Positions 25,417-36,119 of a stretch of DNA of 64,000 nt are shown one piece after another (the first letter of the stretch is position 1; every line of letters starts with the position of its first letter). The notes beneath the pieces were generated by a model. The model saw only the letters and a list, made by a program, of their open reading frames with translations, did not search any database and had not been told where the DNA came from. A program made the translations under genes and the position numbers. This DNA is from Kovacikia minuta CCNUW1 (lineage in GTDB: Bacteria > Cyanobacteriota > Cyanobacteriia > Leptolyngbyales > Leptolyngbyaceae): contig NZ_CP083582.1 in the NCBI RefSeq assembly GCF_020091585.1, positions 4,154,001 to 4,218,000 of the forward strand. The letters are read 5' to 3'.

Positions 25417-26304
25417 GTGAATTTTCAAAAGGTGATTGCTGCATTGCACCAGTTTTGGGGCGATCGGGGTTGCTTAATTGTTCAACCCTATGACACAGAG
25501 AAGGGGGCTGGGACTAAAAGCCCACATACCTTTTTAAGAGCGATCGGCCCAGAACCCTGGTCGGTGGCGTATGTGGAACCTTGTCGGCGTCCAGCAGATG
25601 GGCGTTATGGGGAGAATCCGAATCGGGTACAACACTATTATCAGTACCAGGTGCTAATTAAGCCGTCACCAAATAATATTCAGGAAATTTATTTGGATTC
25701 GCTGAGGGCATTGGGAATTCATCCAGAGGAGCACGATGTTCGGTTTGTGGAGGATAACTGGGAGGATGCAGCGGTAGGCGCGTGGGGTGTGGGATGGGAG
25801 GTGTGGCTGGACGGGATGGAGGTGACGCAGTTTACTTATTTTCAGCAGTGTGGAGGAATTGATTGCCGCCCAGTATCGATCGAGATTACCTATGGGCTTG
25901 AGCGCTTAACGATGTATCTACAGGGAGTCAACTCGATTTTTGACATTCAGTGGAATGATGAGTTGACTTATGGGGATGTTCATCTTCAGGGTGAGATAGA
26001 AGGTTCGAAGTATAACTTTGAAGCATCGAACCCAGAGTTGTTGTTTACTCTGTTCAAGTTGTATGAACAGGAGGCGCAACGGCTGATGGAGAAGGAGTTA
26101 GTATTGCCTGCCTTTGATCAAGTGCTGAAGTGCTCGCATACCTTTAACCTGTTGGATGCACGGGGCGTAATTTCGGTGACAGAGCGGACACGTTACATTG
26201 GCAGGATTCGGGCCATGGCACGTCAAGTTGCGCAGCTTTACTTAAAGCAGCGGGAAGTGTTAGGGTTTCCGCTGTTAAGACCTGAGGAAACGAAGGCTGC
26301 TTGA
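25417..26304 (+). CDS. glyQ: Glycyl-tRNA synthetase, alpha subunit
   Basis: The alpha chain of the tetrameric (alpha2beta2) bacterial GlyRS makes glycyl-adenylate and charges tRNA-Gly together with the beta chain. The 295-residue length is normal. Motifs are [55 protein letters not shown] and [11 protein letters not shown]. The start is the GTG at 25417, preceded by AAAGGGAAAGG. The glyS beta gene is not adjacent, as usual in cyanobacteria. Confidence 0.96.
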   Translation: MNFQKVIAALHQFWGDRGCLIVQPYDTEKGAGTKSPHTFLRAIGPEPWSVAYVEPCRRPADGRYGENPNRVQHYYQYQVLIKPSPNNIQEIYLDSLRALGIHPEEHDVRFVEDNWEDAAVGAWGVGWEVWLDGMEVTQFTYFQQCGGIDCRPVSIEITYGLERLTMYLQGVNSIFDIQWNDELTYGDVHLQGEIEGSKYNFEASNPELLFTLFKLYEQEAQRLMEKELVLPAFDQVLKCSHTFNLLDARGVISVTERTRYIGRIRAMARQVAQLYLKQREVLGFPLLRPEETKAA

Positions 26305-26419
26305 TTTAGTTGAATAACGGTATGAATGATCACCTGTGAATGTGACCGATTTATTAATCAAATGAATTCTCGCTCTACAACATGAATTTGGATACTTCAG
26401 TCCCCTAAGAAGTTACTTA

Positions 26420-26520
26420 ATACCAATTTTGTATGAAGCTGTACGAACCAAGAAGCCTGGAAAATCTCCCTGATCAGGCTTTCAGATTCAGTTCTATGCA
26501 ACTTCACAATCAATTGGTAT
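26420..26520. repeat. MITE-like element with ATACCAATT ends
   Basis: The left end ATACCAATTTTGTATGAAG matches the inverted right end ATACCAATTGATTGTGAAG with few changes. It is about 101 bases with no coding potential, as expected of a small non-autonomous element. Confidence 0.7.
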
Positions 26521-26592
26521 AGGTATTGTTGAACTTTAGCAGTCCTTAATCAGTTGTGGGTGAGATTTAATCGATTATGAATCAGCTATTAG

Positions 26593-26688
26593 CTATTGCA
26601 GTTCTAAATCAATTGTGAGATGGAGAGGCTTTGCGAGAAAGGATTTCATCGGAATCCTTTCTCGCAATCCCAATAGGGACGCTATATT
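26593..26688. repeat. Dispersed palindromic repeat, copy B
   Basis: It has the same architecture as the copy at 10751-10844: GCAGTTCTAAATCAATTGTG, then a hairpin GAGAAAGGATTTCA/GGAATCCTTTCTC and CGCAATCCC...GACGCTATA. A weaker third trace is at about 26537 (AGCAGTCCTTAATCAGTTG). Confidence 0.75.
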
Positions 26689-27075
26689 AGCTTTTCGCTG
26701 ATAGCTGATGCTGAGAGTTACTAGCTAGTCCTGTGAAATCGGCAATGGACTCTGGCGCAAAGATTGTTTGCTCCAGGATTGGCTTGTGAACAGATGCTGA
26801 GGGACATTCGGTCAGACTAATACAAGTTACTTTTTCGCCTTCTCTTCGCGACTTGCCAAGTTCTATGAGACATTTGGCGAATGATTCATCTTGAGCAATT
26901 ATTCGCTTTTTCCTATGGATAGGATACCTAATTTTACTGACGCTTAACGCCTATATGAACTTCTCTCTAAAAAAGTGATAGAACCCATACATTTACTGAA
27001 GGTTGCAAATAAGCTGATCAAGGATACGGAATCACCTGTGTAGCTTTTTCAACCAATGCATATCAGTATTTACTT

Positions 27076-30000
27076 ATGTCCTTTACCTCTACAAATACTA
27101 GTCTGTCTTTGGGTCAAGATTTAGTATGGCGTAACCAAGCAACGGGTGAAAATGTAATTTGGCGGATGGCTGGCGCTTCACTATCCGTTTCAACCCCAAT
27201 TACGTCGCTTTCAAGTTCTAGTTGGCGCATGCAGGGGACAGGAGATTTCAACGATGATGGAAACTCTGACCTGCTATGGCGCAATCAAGCGACTGGACAA
27301 AATGTGGCATGGCTGATGAATGGGACTAGCCTATCTACCGCTATCTCTATCACAGCGCTGAACAATTCTAATTGGCAGATAGGAGGTATTGGAGATTTTA
27401 ACAATGATGGTTACTCTGATCTGGCTTGGCGCAATCGAGCAACCGGGCAGGATGTCCTCTGGCTGATGAACGGGACTAGTCTATCTACTGCCGTCTCGAT
27501 CGCAACGGTCAAAAATACCAACTGGCGAATTCAGGGTACTGGGGATTTCAACGGCGACGGGTTTTCTGATCTGGTGTGGCGTGACCCATCAACTGGAATG
27601 GACGTCATCTGGCTAATGAATGGCACCACACTATCAACTGCTGTGTCGATCAACTCGGTCAAAAACGCAAATTGGCAGATTGAAGCTGTTGGAGATTTTA
27701 ATAACGATGCCAATTCTGATCTGGTATGGCATAACCATGCAACTGGGCAGAATGTCATTTGGTTGATGAATGGCACCACGCTGTCTAGTGCTGTCTTCAC
27801 TACGCCATCTTCTGATCCCAATTGGCAACTTGAAGGAACCGGAATTTTTCTCCAACTTGCTCCGGCTGTTAACCTTGCTCTGTCTAATGATACAGGCTTT
27901 TCTGGGAGCGATCGTCTGACGGCTGATGCTTCCCTGGCAGGACAAATTACAGGTGAAAGCATTACCCAAATTCAAATTAGTGTTAACGGCAATCCCTTTA
28001 GCAATTTCACCAACCCGCTTGATCCGAACGGTAATTTTACAATTAGTGTGGCTCAACTCGCTAGCTATAATGGCGGTGCTTTGAACAACGGTTCTCAAAC
28101 CGTTATTCTACGGGCAACAAACGTTAAAGGTACGAGTACAACAACCCTCCAGTTTACCTTTGACACAACAGCAGGTACTGCAACGGCAACGGCTGCCAAT
28201 GTCACAATAGCAACCAGTACGCCCACAACGTACAATTTCACGGTTACCTATGGCGATAACACTGCCATTGATATCAGTTCTTTGAGTACGGGTGATGTGC
28301 AGGTTACTGGCCCCAACGGCTTTAGTCAGGTTGCTACCCTGATCGAAGTCAATACTAATACTGACGGTACTCCCCGTACCGCCACTTACCAAATTGCTGC
28401 CCCTGGAACCACTTGGAATTCCTACGATAATGGTCTCTATACATTGACTTTAGCGGCAGGGCAAATATGGGATGTGGCAGGCAATCTGATCGCTGCTGGC
28501 CGTATCGGTAGTTTCAATACTGCAATTGCTTTCAATACCCAACGTATTAACTTCCAACCCTCCCCAGTTCCTGTTCCGGCGAACTATACCATAGATTTTG
28601 GGCAGGGTTTTGATGATGCTCGTGGTTATGGTTGGGTGAACCAGGGCAGTACGACGGCTCTGGATATCACCTCTCGCGTCTTCGATCGCAATGCCACCCT
28701 CAACGGAGCCGCCGTTGACCAACGACTTGATACTGTAGCACTAATGCAAACTGGGGGAACCGCTGCGGCATGGGAATTCGCCCTCGCTAATGGGCGCTAC
28801 AGCGTTACTGCCAGCGTTGGCGATACCGCAGGCGGCAGTAACCAACTCCTCCGCGCCGAAGGGCAGACCCTGGTTCCAGCCTTTACTGCAGGTGGGTTCC
28901 AAACCTTCAAACTTGCGACTCTTACCGTTGATGTTGCGGATGGTCATCTCACGATTGATGCGATCGGGGGCACCGATACCCGGATCAACTTCATCGAAAT
29001 TTCTCCTGTTTCCACCGGACTTCACCCCAGCGTTGCATCCTCCCCCTACGCCAATGCTACTAACGTCAACCGTCGGGCTGCTATCAATTTGAGTGACTTG
29101 AACCTAGTGGGCGTGGGGCAGGGGGTTGATGCCTCCACCCTAACTGCCTCGAATGTGCAACTCTACCGTACCCGCGACAATGCCCTTGTAGCCAGCAACG
29201 TCAACACTAGCGGAGGTGCAGATACCATTGTTGTTCAGCCCATTTCCGCTCTGGATGCCAATACCCAATATACGCTTCGGATCACGGATGGAGTGAAGGA
29301 TTTAGGCGGTCGCAGTTTCCTTCCTTATAGCCTCACATTTACCACAGGCACCGATTTAACCCAACCAACGGGGGTAAACTTCAACCAGTCGATCGTCCTT
29401 TTCTGGTGCTCCCCTGGCGAGCCTGCTTATGAGTCCAGACAACCAGTACCTCTACGCCACCGCCCTCGATGGTCAGATTCGGCGTTGGCAAATCGGAGCT
29501 GACGGCAGTTTATCTGGGCTACAAACCTTCTCTGGCTTGATCAGCAATCCCAACCGTCCCCCCGAACTGATTGGACTTGCCTTTGACCCCACTAACTCAA
29601 ATGTGCTTTGGGTTGTACAAAATACCCCAACAGGTACCGCTGACGCCGAAGACTTTACAGGCAAAATTGTCAAGATTACTTTAGCTGGTGGCCCAAACTT
29701 TACGGGCACTGTGCAGAACTATGTGACGGGTTTACCCCGTTCAGCCAGAGATCATTTCAGCAATAGCCTCCGCTTCGGACCCGATGGTAATCTTTACCTG
29801 ACTCAGGGTAGCAACACTTCAGCGGGGGTGGGAGACACAGCCTGGGGAGGGCGTCAGGAGCGTCTGCTATCTGCGGCTATGTTGCAGATCAATCCCAATC
29901 TCACACCCCCAGCGGGTGGATTTAATGTTCAGACTGAGAATTATACGACCGCTGGAGGCACCGTTATTCCAGGGAACTACAACCCCTATGCCGCCAATGC

Positions 30001-30673
30001 CCCGGTTAAACTTTATGCAACGGGGTTACGCAACGATTTTGATTTCATCTTCCATAGCAATGGTTCCCTTTATGCACCAACGAATGGATCGGGGGGAGGT
30101 GGGATTACCCCTGACAACCCCAATACCCCTGCAAATGAAGGATTGACCAATGTCAATAGTCGTCCAGATTACCTGTTCCGGGTGCAGCAGGGCGGCTATT
30201 ATGGGCATCCCAATCCGTCCCGTGGAGAGTACATTATGGCAGGGGGCAATCCTACGGCAGGAACCGACCCAGACGAAGTTTCTGGGAATCCGGGGGTTAG
30301 CGGCTACGCCGTAGGCACGATGCCTGATCCAGACTATCAGTTTGCGCTGCTTAATTTAGGGGTGAGTCGGGCACCGACCGGAGTGATTGAGTATCAGTCC
30401 AACACATTTGGAGGACGGCTGCGCAACCGGATTGTGTACACCGAGTACAGTGCCGGGGATGACATTGTAGTGCTGGATCTGGATCAAAACGGGAATGTGA
30501 CAGGGACGAGCATTTTGGCAGGGGGATCGGTCAACCCTGATTGGGGGATGGCTAACCCGGTGGATTTGATTGAGAATACTGCGAATGGGAATCTCTATGT
30601 TGCGGAGTTGTATCCCCAGGGGTATGGTCCTGGTACAACACCCGGACGGATTCGATTGCTAAAGCCCGCCTAG
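27076..30673 (+). pseudogene. Large secreted-type protein: FG-GAP repeats, carbohydrate-binding-like domain and sugar-dehydrogenase-like propeller; one +1 frameshift
   Basis: Two overlapping frames make one protein of about 1200 residues. Residues 1-260 hold five repeats of the FG-GAP/VCBS type, each with W(R/H)NxATGQ, WLMNGT(T/S)LS and GDFNxD. Ig-like segments follow (KGTSTTTLQFTFDTTAGT), then a malectin/CBM-like piece (TIDFGQGFDDARGYGW) and a Big_5-like domain. After one extra T at about 29400 the other frame continues SGAPLASLLMSPDNQYLY and is a glucose/sorbosone dehydrogenase-like beta-propeller (GLAFDPTNSNVLWVVQNT, LRFGPDGNLYLTQGSN, ATGLRNDFDFIFHSNGSLY). No classical signal peptide is visible at the start. 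The role is perhaps extracellular sugar binding or oxidation; the substrate is unknown. Confidence 0.7.
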
Positions 30674-30755
30674 TAAAAACAGGGACGCCTTAGATCACAG
30701 GAGGGTGAGCAATGCCCACCCTCCTGTGATCGTTTTCAGGTCGCAAACTTTTTGT

Positions 30756-32054
30756 CTACAGGCTTGCCATAACTTCCCGTGCTGCTTCCAGGGTGCGATC
30801 GATATCCGCATCAGTGTGAGCCAAAGAGGTGAAGCCTGCTTCAAATTGAGAAGGTGCCAGGTAAACGCCACGCTCTAACATACCGCGATGGAAACGGCTG
30901 AATTTGCTCAGGTCAGAGGCTTTCGCATCTTCGTAGTTGTGAACTGGGCCTGCTGTAAAGAAGAGACCGAACATCCCACTGATGTTTCCACCACAGGCGG
31001 CGTGTCCGGTCTCTTTGGCAATTTGCAGCAAGCCATCAGTGAGCCGTTTGGTCATTCGATCGAGTTGGTCATAGGTTCCCGGTTGGTGCAGAATTTCCAG
31101 GGTTTTGATCCCCGCTGTCATTGCCAATGGATTACCAGAGAGTGTCCCTGCCTGGTACATTGAGCCAGCGGGAGCCACCATTTGCATAATGTCCTTGCGC
31201 CCCCCATAAGCACCGACTGGCAAACCCCCACCAATTACCTTACCGAGGGTGGTTAAGTCGGGGGTAATGCCAAACTTTTCCTGGGCACCCCCGTAGGCAA
31301 TCCGGAAACCTGTCATAACTTCATCAAAGACGAGAAGTGCCTCATGGTCACGGGTAATTTCCCGCAACCCTGCCAAAAAGCCCGCATCGGGCGGAATAAA
31401 GCCAGCATTGCCCACTACGGGTTCCAAAATTACCCCTGCGATCGCCCCTGGATTTTCTTCAAACAAAGCCTGAACTGCTTCTAAATCATTAAAAGGAGCA
31501 GTCAGGGTGTTACTGGTCGTCGATTTTGGCACACCGGGGGAGTCGGGAAGACCGAGGGTCGCCACGCCCGATCCCGCTTTTACCAGGAACATATCTGCAT
31601 GGCCGTGATAGCAACCCTCGAACTTAACAATCTTTTCTCGCCCAGTAAAGGCACGCATCAGGCGCAGCACGGACATACAGGCTTCCGTGCCGGAATTGAC
31701 AAAGCGCACCATTTCAACACTGGGAACGGCATCAATCACCATTTCAGCCAGTACATTTTCCTGAAAACAGGGGGCACCAAAGCTGGTTCCCTTTTCTAAT
31801 GCCTCATGCAAAGCTTTGATGACTTCGGGATGGGCGTGACCGCAGATAGCAGGTCCCCAGGTGCCCACATAGTCAATGTACTGATTGCCATCCACATCCC
31901 AAATATAAGCGCCGTTCACCCGATCGAACACGATCGGCTGTCCCCCCACCGATTTGAAGGCACGAACGGGAGAACTGACTCCTCCAGGCATGAGTTTTTG
32001 AGCGGCGGCAAAAATCTCTTCTGATTTAGTCGTTTTTAAGCTAGTCGTAATCAA
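30756..32054 (-). CDS. hemL: Glutamate-1-semialdehyde 2,1-aminomutase
   Basis: HemL converts glutamate-1-semialdehyde to 5-aminolevulinate, the precursor of haem, chlorophyll and bilins. The 432-residue PLP enzyme has [63 protein letters not shown], and the PLP lysine in [17 protein letters not shown]. The start is a TTG at 32054, eight bases after AAGGAG. It is monocistronic here. Confidence 0.96.
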   Translation of the reverse strand: MITTSLKTTKSEEIFAAAQKLMPGGVSSPVRAFKSVGGQPIVFDRVNGAYIWDVDGNQYIDYVGTWGPAICGHAHPEVIKALHEALEKGTSFGAPCFQENVLAEMVIDAVPSVEMVRFVNSGTEACMSVLRLMRAFTGREKIVKFEGCYHGHADMFLVKAGSGVATLGLPDSPGVPKSTTSNTLTAPFNDLEAVQALFEENPGAIAGVILEPVVGNAGFIPPDAGFLAGLREITRDHEALLVFDEVMTGFRIAYGGAQEKFGITPDLTTLGKVIGGGLPVGAYGGRKDIMQMVAPAGSMYQAGTLSGNPLAMTAGIKTLEILHQPGTYDQLDRMTKRLTDGLLQIAKETGHAACGGNISGMFGLFFTAGPVHNYEDAKASDLSKFSRFHRGMLERGVYLAPSQFEAGFTSLAHTDADIDRTLEAAREVMASL

Positions 32055-32177
32055 CGTCGGCTCCTTAGTGTCTATGCTGAACTGTTCCTGATGGCAAAGA
32101 TCAGTCTCAAGAGGGTTTCAATCCTTTTTGAAGCGTCCCTACGATCTGATTATCCCATTTGGTGGAAATGACAGTTT

Positions 32178-32366
32178 ATGTCTTACAAAACGAATCAAGA
32201 TTTGCCCTTCAGTATTCGCGATCGCCTCTCTGAGACTGCCCAAAATCTTTACCGTATCGCCTTTAATTCAGCCATTCAGTGGTATGGAGAAGAGTCGAAA
32301 GCCCACAGAATTGCTTTAAGTGCAGTCAGAAATCAAGCGGCAAGATGGAATAGCGCTCTCAGCTAA
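32178..32366 (+). CDS. ChaB-like small protein
   Basis: A 62-residue protein, divergent from hemL. The sequence NQDLPFSIRDRLSETAQNLY, then FNSAIQWYGE and ESKAHRIALSAVR matches the ChaB family (named for a regulator of cation transport in E. coli). Its function in cyanobacteria is not known. The ATG at 32178 begins MSYKTNQDLP, in line with other family members. Confidence 0.75.
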   Translation: MSYKTNQDLPFSIRDRLSETAQNLYRIAFNSAIQWYGEESKAHRIALSAVRNQAARWNSALS

Positions 32367-32368
32367 GG

Positions 32369-32857
32369 TCAGGGAAGGTTGTTCTTCCGCCTGCCTGCCT
32401 CATGTTTTGAATTGATAACAAACAGGCGGGCTTGCTGAATCCACTCAACCAGTTGTTCTTTAGGGGGGCACAAATCCTGGCGTTGCAAAGTCGCCACATA
32501 GAATCGCAGAACTTGTTTGTGCAACAGGTGCAAGGAAGTCTCTGCCAACTGGGCAGGACAGCAAATTCCAGTATGAAGCAACAGCCCGCAATACTGGCAC
32601 CCCACAGCGGGAATCTGTGCTAAGTCTGCCATCGCCGCCCATTTGTTTACATGCTGGATATGGATCTGGAGTTGGGTTGCCAGGATGTGCTTTTGAGCAG
32701 GTGTGGTTGTCCGCCGAAGCAATTGTTGGGTTGTTTTGATATCGCAATCCTTCAGCTTTTGGACATCTTCGGCATCTAATCCAGGTAATTGTTCAATCTT
32801 CCAATTGCTTGAGAGATCGCTTTGCGAACGAGCAGATTTAGGAAGAGACTTGCCCAT
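32369..32857 (-). CDS. DUF4332 domain protein
   Basis: A protein of about 162 residues if it starts at the ATG at 32857 (MGKSLPKSARSQSDLSSNW); a GTG at 32899 is possible. The middle has a helix-hairpin-helix-like DUF4332 segment: QLPGLDAEDVQKLKDCDIKT and TPAQKHILATQLQ, then VNKWAAMADLAQIPAVG. Cysteines in VGCQYCGLLLHTGICC could bind metal. DUF4332 proteins are frequent in cyanobacteria and have no known function. It converges with the ChaB gene, two bases apart. Confidence 0.75.
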   Translation of the reverse strand: MGKSLPKSARSQSDLSSNWKIEQLPGLDAEDVQKLKDCDIKTTQQLLRRTTTPAQKHILATQLQIHIQHVNKWAAMADLAQIPAVGCQYCGLLLHTGICCPAQLAETSLHLLHKQVLRFYVATLQRQDLCPPKEQLVEWIQQARLFVINSKHEAGRRKNNLP

Positions 32858-32933
32858 TTTCGCCACCACCGTTTTACTGCTTAGTAGAAGTAGCCCCACG
32901 GGGGGTACATTTCTATTGTGAAGGATTTATTCA

Positions 32934-33371
32934 TTAATGGCGGCGATATTGCGGGCTTTTCTTCCAGATCCGCTCTAGCATTTCGATTTGGGCTTCCAGG
33001 GTTTGGGGACGATCGCGCTGCTTTCGTCTCCAGCGCAGGAAGACAACTCCTGTGGGCAGAACCCCGCAAAGGAATATCAGGATGAAAGCGTTCACATTTG
33101 ATTCATTTTTAATCGGACTAATTAAATAGGATGGCTCAGAAGCTTTGGCAACCTGTTTAACAGCAGGTTGTTCTGCCATTAACGGTTTACTTGAAGAATT
33201 TTGTATTTCATTCAAGGCTTGTGTTTGCCTGATTGTTTCTGTTTTAGATGGGTTGGAGGTGAACCCAAAAGCTGCCTGGGGGGTCAGCAAAACGTTCGGT
33301 GTCGTCATACAAGCAGCCAGAAGCCCCAGAAACCCTGTTTTTATAAACCGTTGGGGGTCAGCGAAATTCAT
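32934..33371 (-). CDS. Hypothetical membrane-anchored protein
   Basis: I prefer the ATG at 33371, preceded by GAGG nine bases upstream, giving 145 residues; an upstream in-frame extension to 33476 lacks support. An N-terminal hydrophobic segment (TGFLGLLAACMTTPNVLL) may be a signal peptide. The C-terminal half has one clear membrane segment (AFILIFLCGVLPTGVVFL), followed by a basic stretch RWRRKQRDRPQ and a helical tail EAQIEMLERIWK. I do not recognise a family. Confidence 0.55.
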   Translation of the reverse strand: MNFADPQRFIKTGFLGLLAACMTTPNVLLTPQAAFGFTSNPSKTETIRQTQALNEIQNSSSKPLMAEQPAVKQVAKASEPSYLISPIKNESNVNAFILIFLCGVLPTGVVFLRWRRKQRDRPQTLEAQIEMLERIWKKSPQYRRH

Positions 33372-33865
33372 TTTAATATTCCTCAATGCACAAACGATAA
33401 AATTTTTGTATCTATTAGTACCATAATATTTAAATTCGCCAATTTCAATTTGTTTTGTATCAAAAAACACCGACAATTTATAAACCTATCCAGAGAAGTA
33501 TTGCTTGAAATTAAATTGTTTCAAATTAGCAACATTCTTATCTAGAAGAAAGCCTGTGATCTTTGGGTTAAAAGGCTTTTGAGACCATCACACCCAAGTT
33601 TTATGTCATAGATTTGCAACAAACTATTTAGCTGAAATGTCATGATCTTCTAATATGTGGTTTTCGTAATACCTGCAAAACTTGTCAACTCAGTAGTAGT
33701 TATTAATGCTTATCTTCGATGGCTTATGTTCTGCTCCAGGAAAAGGAATTGCCTCACAAAGAGGCGATCGCGCAATTTGCAAAAGGAAGTGTTGCAATAG
33801 ACCCTCTTACTGGATTTTCTTCATAACGGATAATATATTGAGAAGAATTTACGCAGAGTGGGTGG
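33372..33865. other. AT-rich intergenic region before the eCIS-type genes
   Basis: No convincing gene is seen. The open frame at 33706-33981 overlaps the following gene in another frame and has no family resemblance. Confidence 0.5.
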
Positions 33866-36010
33866 ATGAGCAGGAAAATCCAACTATCAGCCAGGACAGA
33901 GGCGAAGCCATCCTTCACCTCAAGGCAGTTCAGCCTATTGCCGCAAAGATGGTGCGATCGGGGTTCGTCTCAAGACACTAACCCCTCTGAAACGCCTCCA
34001 ATTTTGCATGAAGCGTTGAACTTACCCATATATTCAACAGAGCAACTCACCCTCCAGCCTAAGCTCAAGATTGGTGCGGTAGGAGATAAATATGAACAGG
34101 AAGCCGATCAGATGGCGGCTAAAGCTGTGCGCCAGATGCATACTCTTGATAAACAGACTTCCTACATCAAAAAAAGTGGTGAGAAGGTTGATGAAAATTT
34201 TCAGATGCGATCGACCCTGCCATCACAGGGGAATCAGTCAAGCGCCCATGCCTCTAATCTAGAGGCATCTGTCCAACAAGCACGAAGCGACGGCAAGACT
34301 TTGCCAGAAAGCATTCGGAAACCAATGGAACAAACACTGGGAGCAAACTTTAGCCAGGTGAAGATCCACACCAATACTCAATCCAATCAGCTCAATCATT
34401 CCTTTGGTTCCCGTGCTTTTACCCATCGTCAGAATATCTTCTTCCGCCAGGGAGAATACAACCCCGGTAGTCGATCGGGGCAAGAGTTAATTGCCCATGA
34501 GTTAACCCATGTGGTGCAGCAGAATCCTCAAACGGCGCAGCGAGGCGACGGAAAATCGACTGATTCAGAGCTGCCAATACAAACCACAGATGATGCAAAC
34601 GTCATTCAGCGGGCAGTTGGCTTCGAGTTTGAAACAAGCTGGCAACTCCGGCACCTCAAGCAGGGGGGACAATATGCTGAGTGGAATAAATCCCAGCAAA
34701 CCCTTGCCAACCGAAACTTAAAACTTTGGGATAAGACTCAGAAGGCAGAGGCGAAACAGAAGAAAAAGGAAGAAGCTGAACGATTAAGGGAATTACAAAA
34801 GGGATTTAAGGGAAAAACCGACGATCTGATCATTATTGAGAGGGAGCCAACGGTTACAGTAACCGCTCCCCAAGAACAAACAGAGGCACCTGAGGAACTG
34901 GATGTTACCAATGTGGAACGGCAACTTCCAGGAACGGATCTGAAAAAGGGAGACAATGTGCTTCTGAGTAAGGGCTTTCAACTAACAGCAGATACGACAC
35001 CGACTGGAGGGGCAGAAATTGAATTCGTTACCATTCCTTTTCCAGAAACCGATGCAGGTGAGAAGCATCTGGGAGAATCCATGTCAATGCTGGAACGGTT
35101 GGCTAAAAAGTTGGCAGCTAAAGGCAGTCAGTCCTATTTCCCAATTACCGATTTGGAGGGACTTGGTTTTATTGTTCAAAAGTTTAAGGACGTTTTCGTC
35201 TTCCCCTACGGACCTTTAACCGCCAATCCCCAGGCGACGGGTGGAATTGCTCTAGAGCAAATTCCGGCTCTGATCACGGTGATGCTAGACAAAGATACAG
35301 CCACAATGCAGGACGTAGGACTGTCCAAAGGGGCGTTGCAAAGTCCAGGAGACAGGGGCGTGATTGAAGAAGCCGCTACAAGAGCGAAGGATGCGATGAG
35401 TTCAATCCCGACTGCCCAATCGGATGTACCTAATCTTGAAGGATTTTTAACACTGATTCTTACCTACATTTTGATGGGAGATAAAGTCTACGAATATGCG
35501 GAACGGGGAATAAAAGGACCGCTGTCCATTTCTAAATCGATCGCACCCCTGATGGCTCGAACGAATTTTGCCTTTATGTTTAATCAAACGTTCCCGACAC
35601 TGGAGGAATTTAATCAGCTCTTTGCGTCGCCCGATGATTGGGCAGAATTTGTCCTGAAAGCGTCAGGGGTAGAGGATGGTCCGTTGTTTAAATATGGATT
35701 TTATAAAACCGACAAAGAAACGGGGAAAGAAGTCTTACAAAAACCTGAGGACATTGGGCTGGAACGCAGGGACTGGATTCAAGGAATGGCGATCGGTACA
35801 GATCTTTTGACAAAAGCTGCGAACCCATTGATCCATAAGTCATTGGGCGCACTCGATCGCGGAGATAAGGTTGGTCCCGGTTCGCAAGCCACTGAGATTC
35901 CTATTTTTGAACTTAGACGAATGCAGACAGGACAACCCTACGAAAACTGGAAACCGTTGGCAGTTAGCGTGTTTCAACTGATTCGAAGACTGAATGCTGC
36001 TTCTAAATAA
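33866..36010 (+). CDS. DUF4157 (eCIS core) protein with C-terminal effector-like region, 714 residues
   Basis: DUF4157 is the metalloprotease-like domain found in toxins associated with extracellular contractile injection systems. Here it lies at about residues 150-215: SIRKPMEQTLGANFSQVKIH, FTHRQNIFFRQGEY and the zinc motif HELTH in IAHELTHVVQQNPQ. Before it are IQ/LQ-rich stretches and [13 protein letters not shown]. The C-terminal 460 residues begin VIQRAVGFEFETSWQLRH and include GGAEIEFVTIPFPET; the paired GFEFE and EIEF motifs recall ATP-dependent carboxylate-amine ligase folds, a weak suggestion. A second DUF4157 gene follows after 109 bases with the same LHEALNLPI motif. No injection machinery genes are in the window. 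Confidence 0.75.
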   Translation: MSRKIQLSARTEAKPSFTSRQFSLLPQRWCDRGSSQDTNPSETPPILHEALNLPIYSTEQLTLQPKLKIGAVGDKYEQEADQMAAKAVRQMHTLDKQTSYIKKSGEKVDENFQMRSTLPSQGNQSSAHASNLEASVQQARSDGKTLPESIRKPMEQTLGANFSQVKIHTNTQSNQLNHSFGSRAFTHRQNIFFRQGEYNPGSRSGQELIAHELTHVVQQNPQTAQRGDGKSTDSELPIQTTDDANVIQRAVGFEFETSWQLRHLKQGGQYAEWNKSQQTLANRNLKLWDKTQKAEAKQKKKEEAERLRELQKGFKGKTDDLIIIEREPTVTVTAPQEQTEAPEELDVTNVERQLPGTDLKKGDNVLLSKGFQLTADTTPTGGAEIEFVTIPFPETDAGEKHLGESMSMLERLAKKLAAKGSQSYFPITDLEGLGFIVQKFKDVFVFPYGPLTANPQATGGIALEQIPALITVMLDKDTATMQDVGLSKGALQSPGDRGVIEEAATRAKDAMSSIPTAQSDVPNLEGFLTLILTYILMGDKVYEYAERGIKGPLSISKSIAPLMARTNFAFMFNQTFPTLEEFNQLFASPDDWAEFVLKASGVEDGPLFKYGFYKTDKETGKEVLQKPEDIGLERRDWIQGMAIGTDLLTKAANPLIHKSLGALDRGDKVGPGSQATEIPIFELRRMQTGQPYENWKPLAVSVFQLIRRLNAASK

Positions 36011-36119
36011 GATGGATGCTGCGAACTGGGAAAAGCTGCTCAAATATGTTTCTATCTGAGCAAATCATTTTCAGCCAAAACCGGATTACTATCAAGTAAC
36101 CCACAGTAAGGTGCTGAAG

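Larger units (their letters stand above)
26305..27075. other. Intergenic region with two palindromic repeats
   Basis: Two MITE-like elements (listed separately) take up about 200 bases. The remaining sequence shows no convincing gene. Confidence 0.5.

Noticed and set aside
33706-33981. 91-codon frame before the first DUF4157 gene
   Set aside because: It overlaps the start of the DUF4157 gene in another frame and has no recognisable features.
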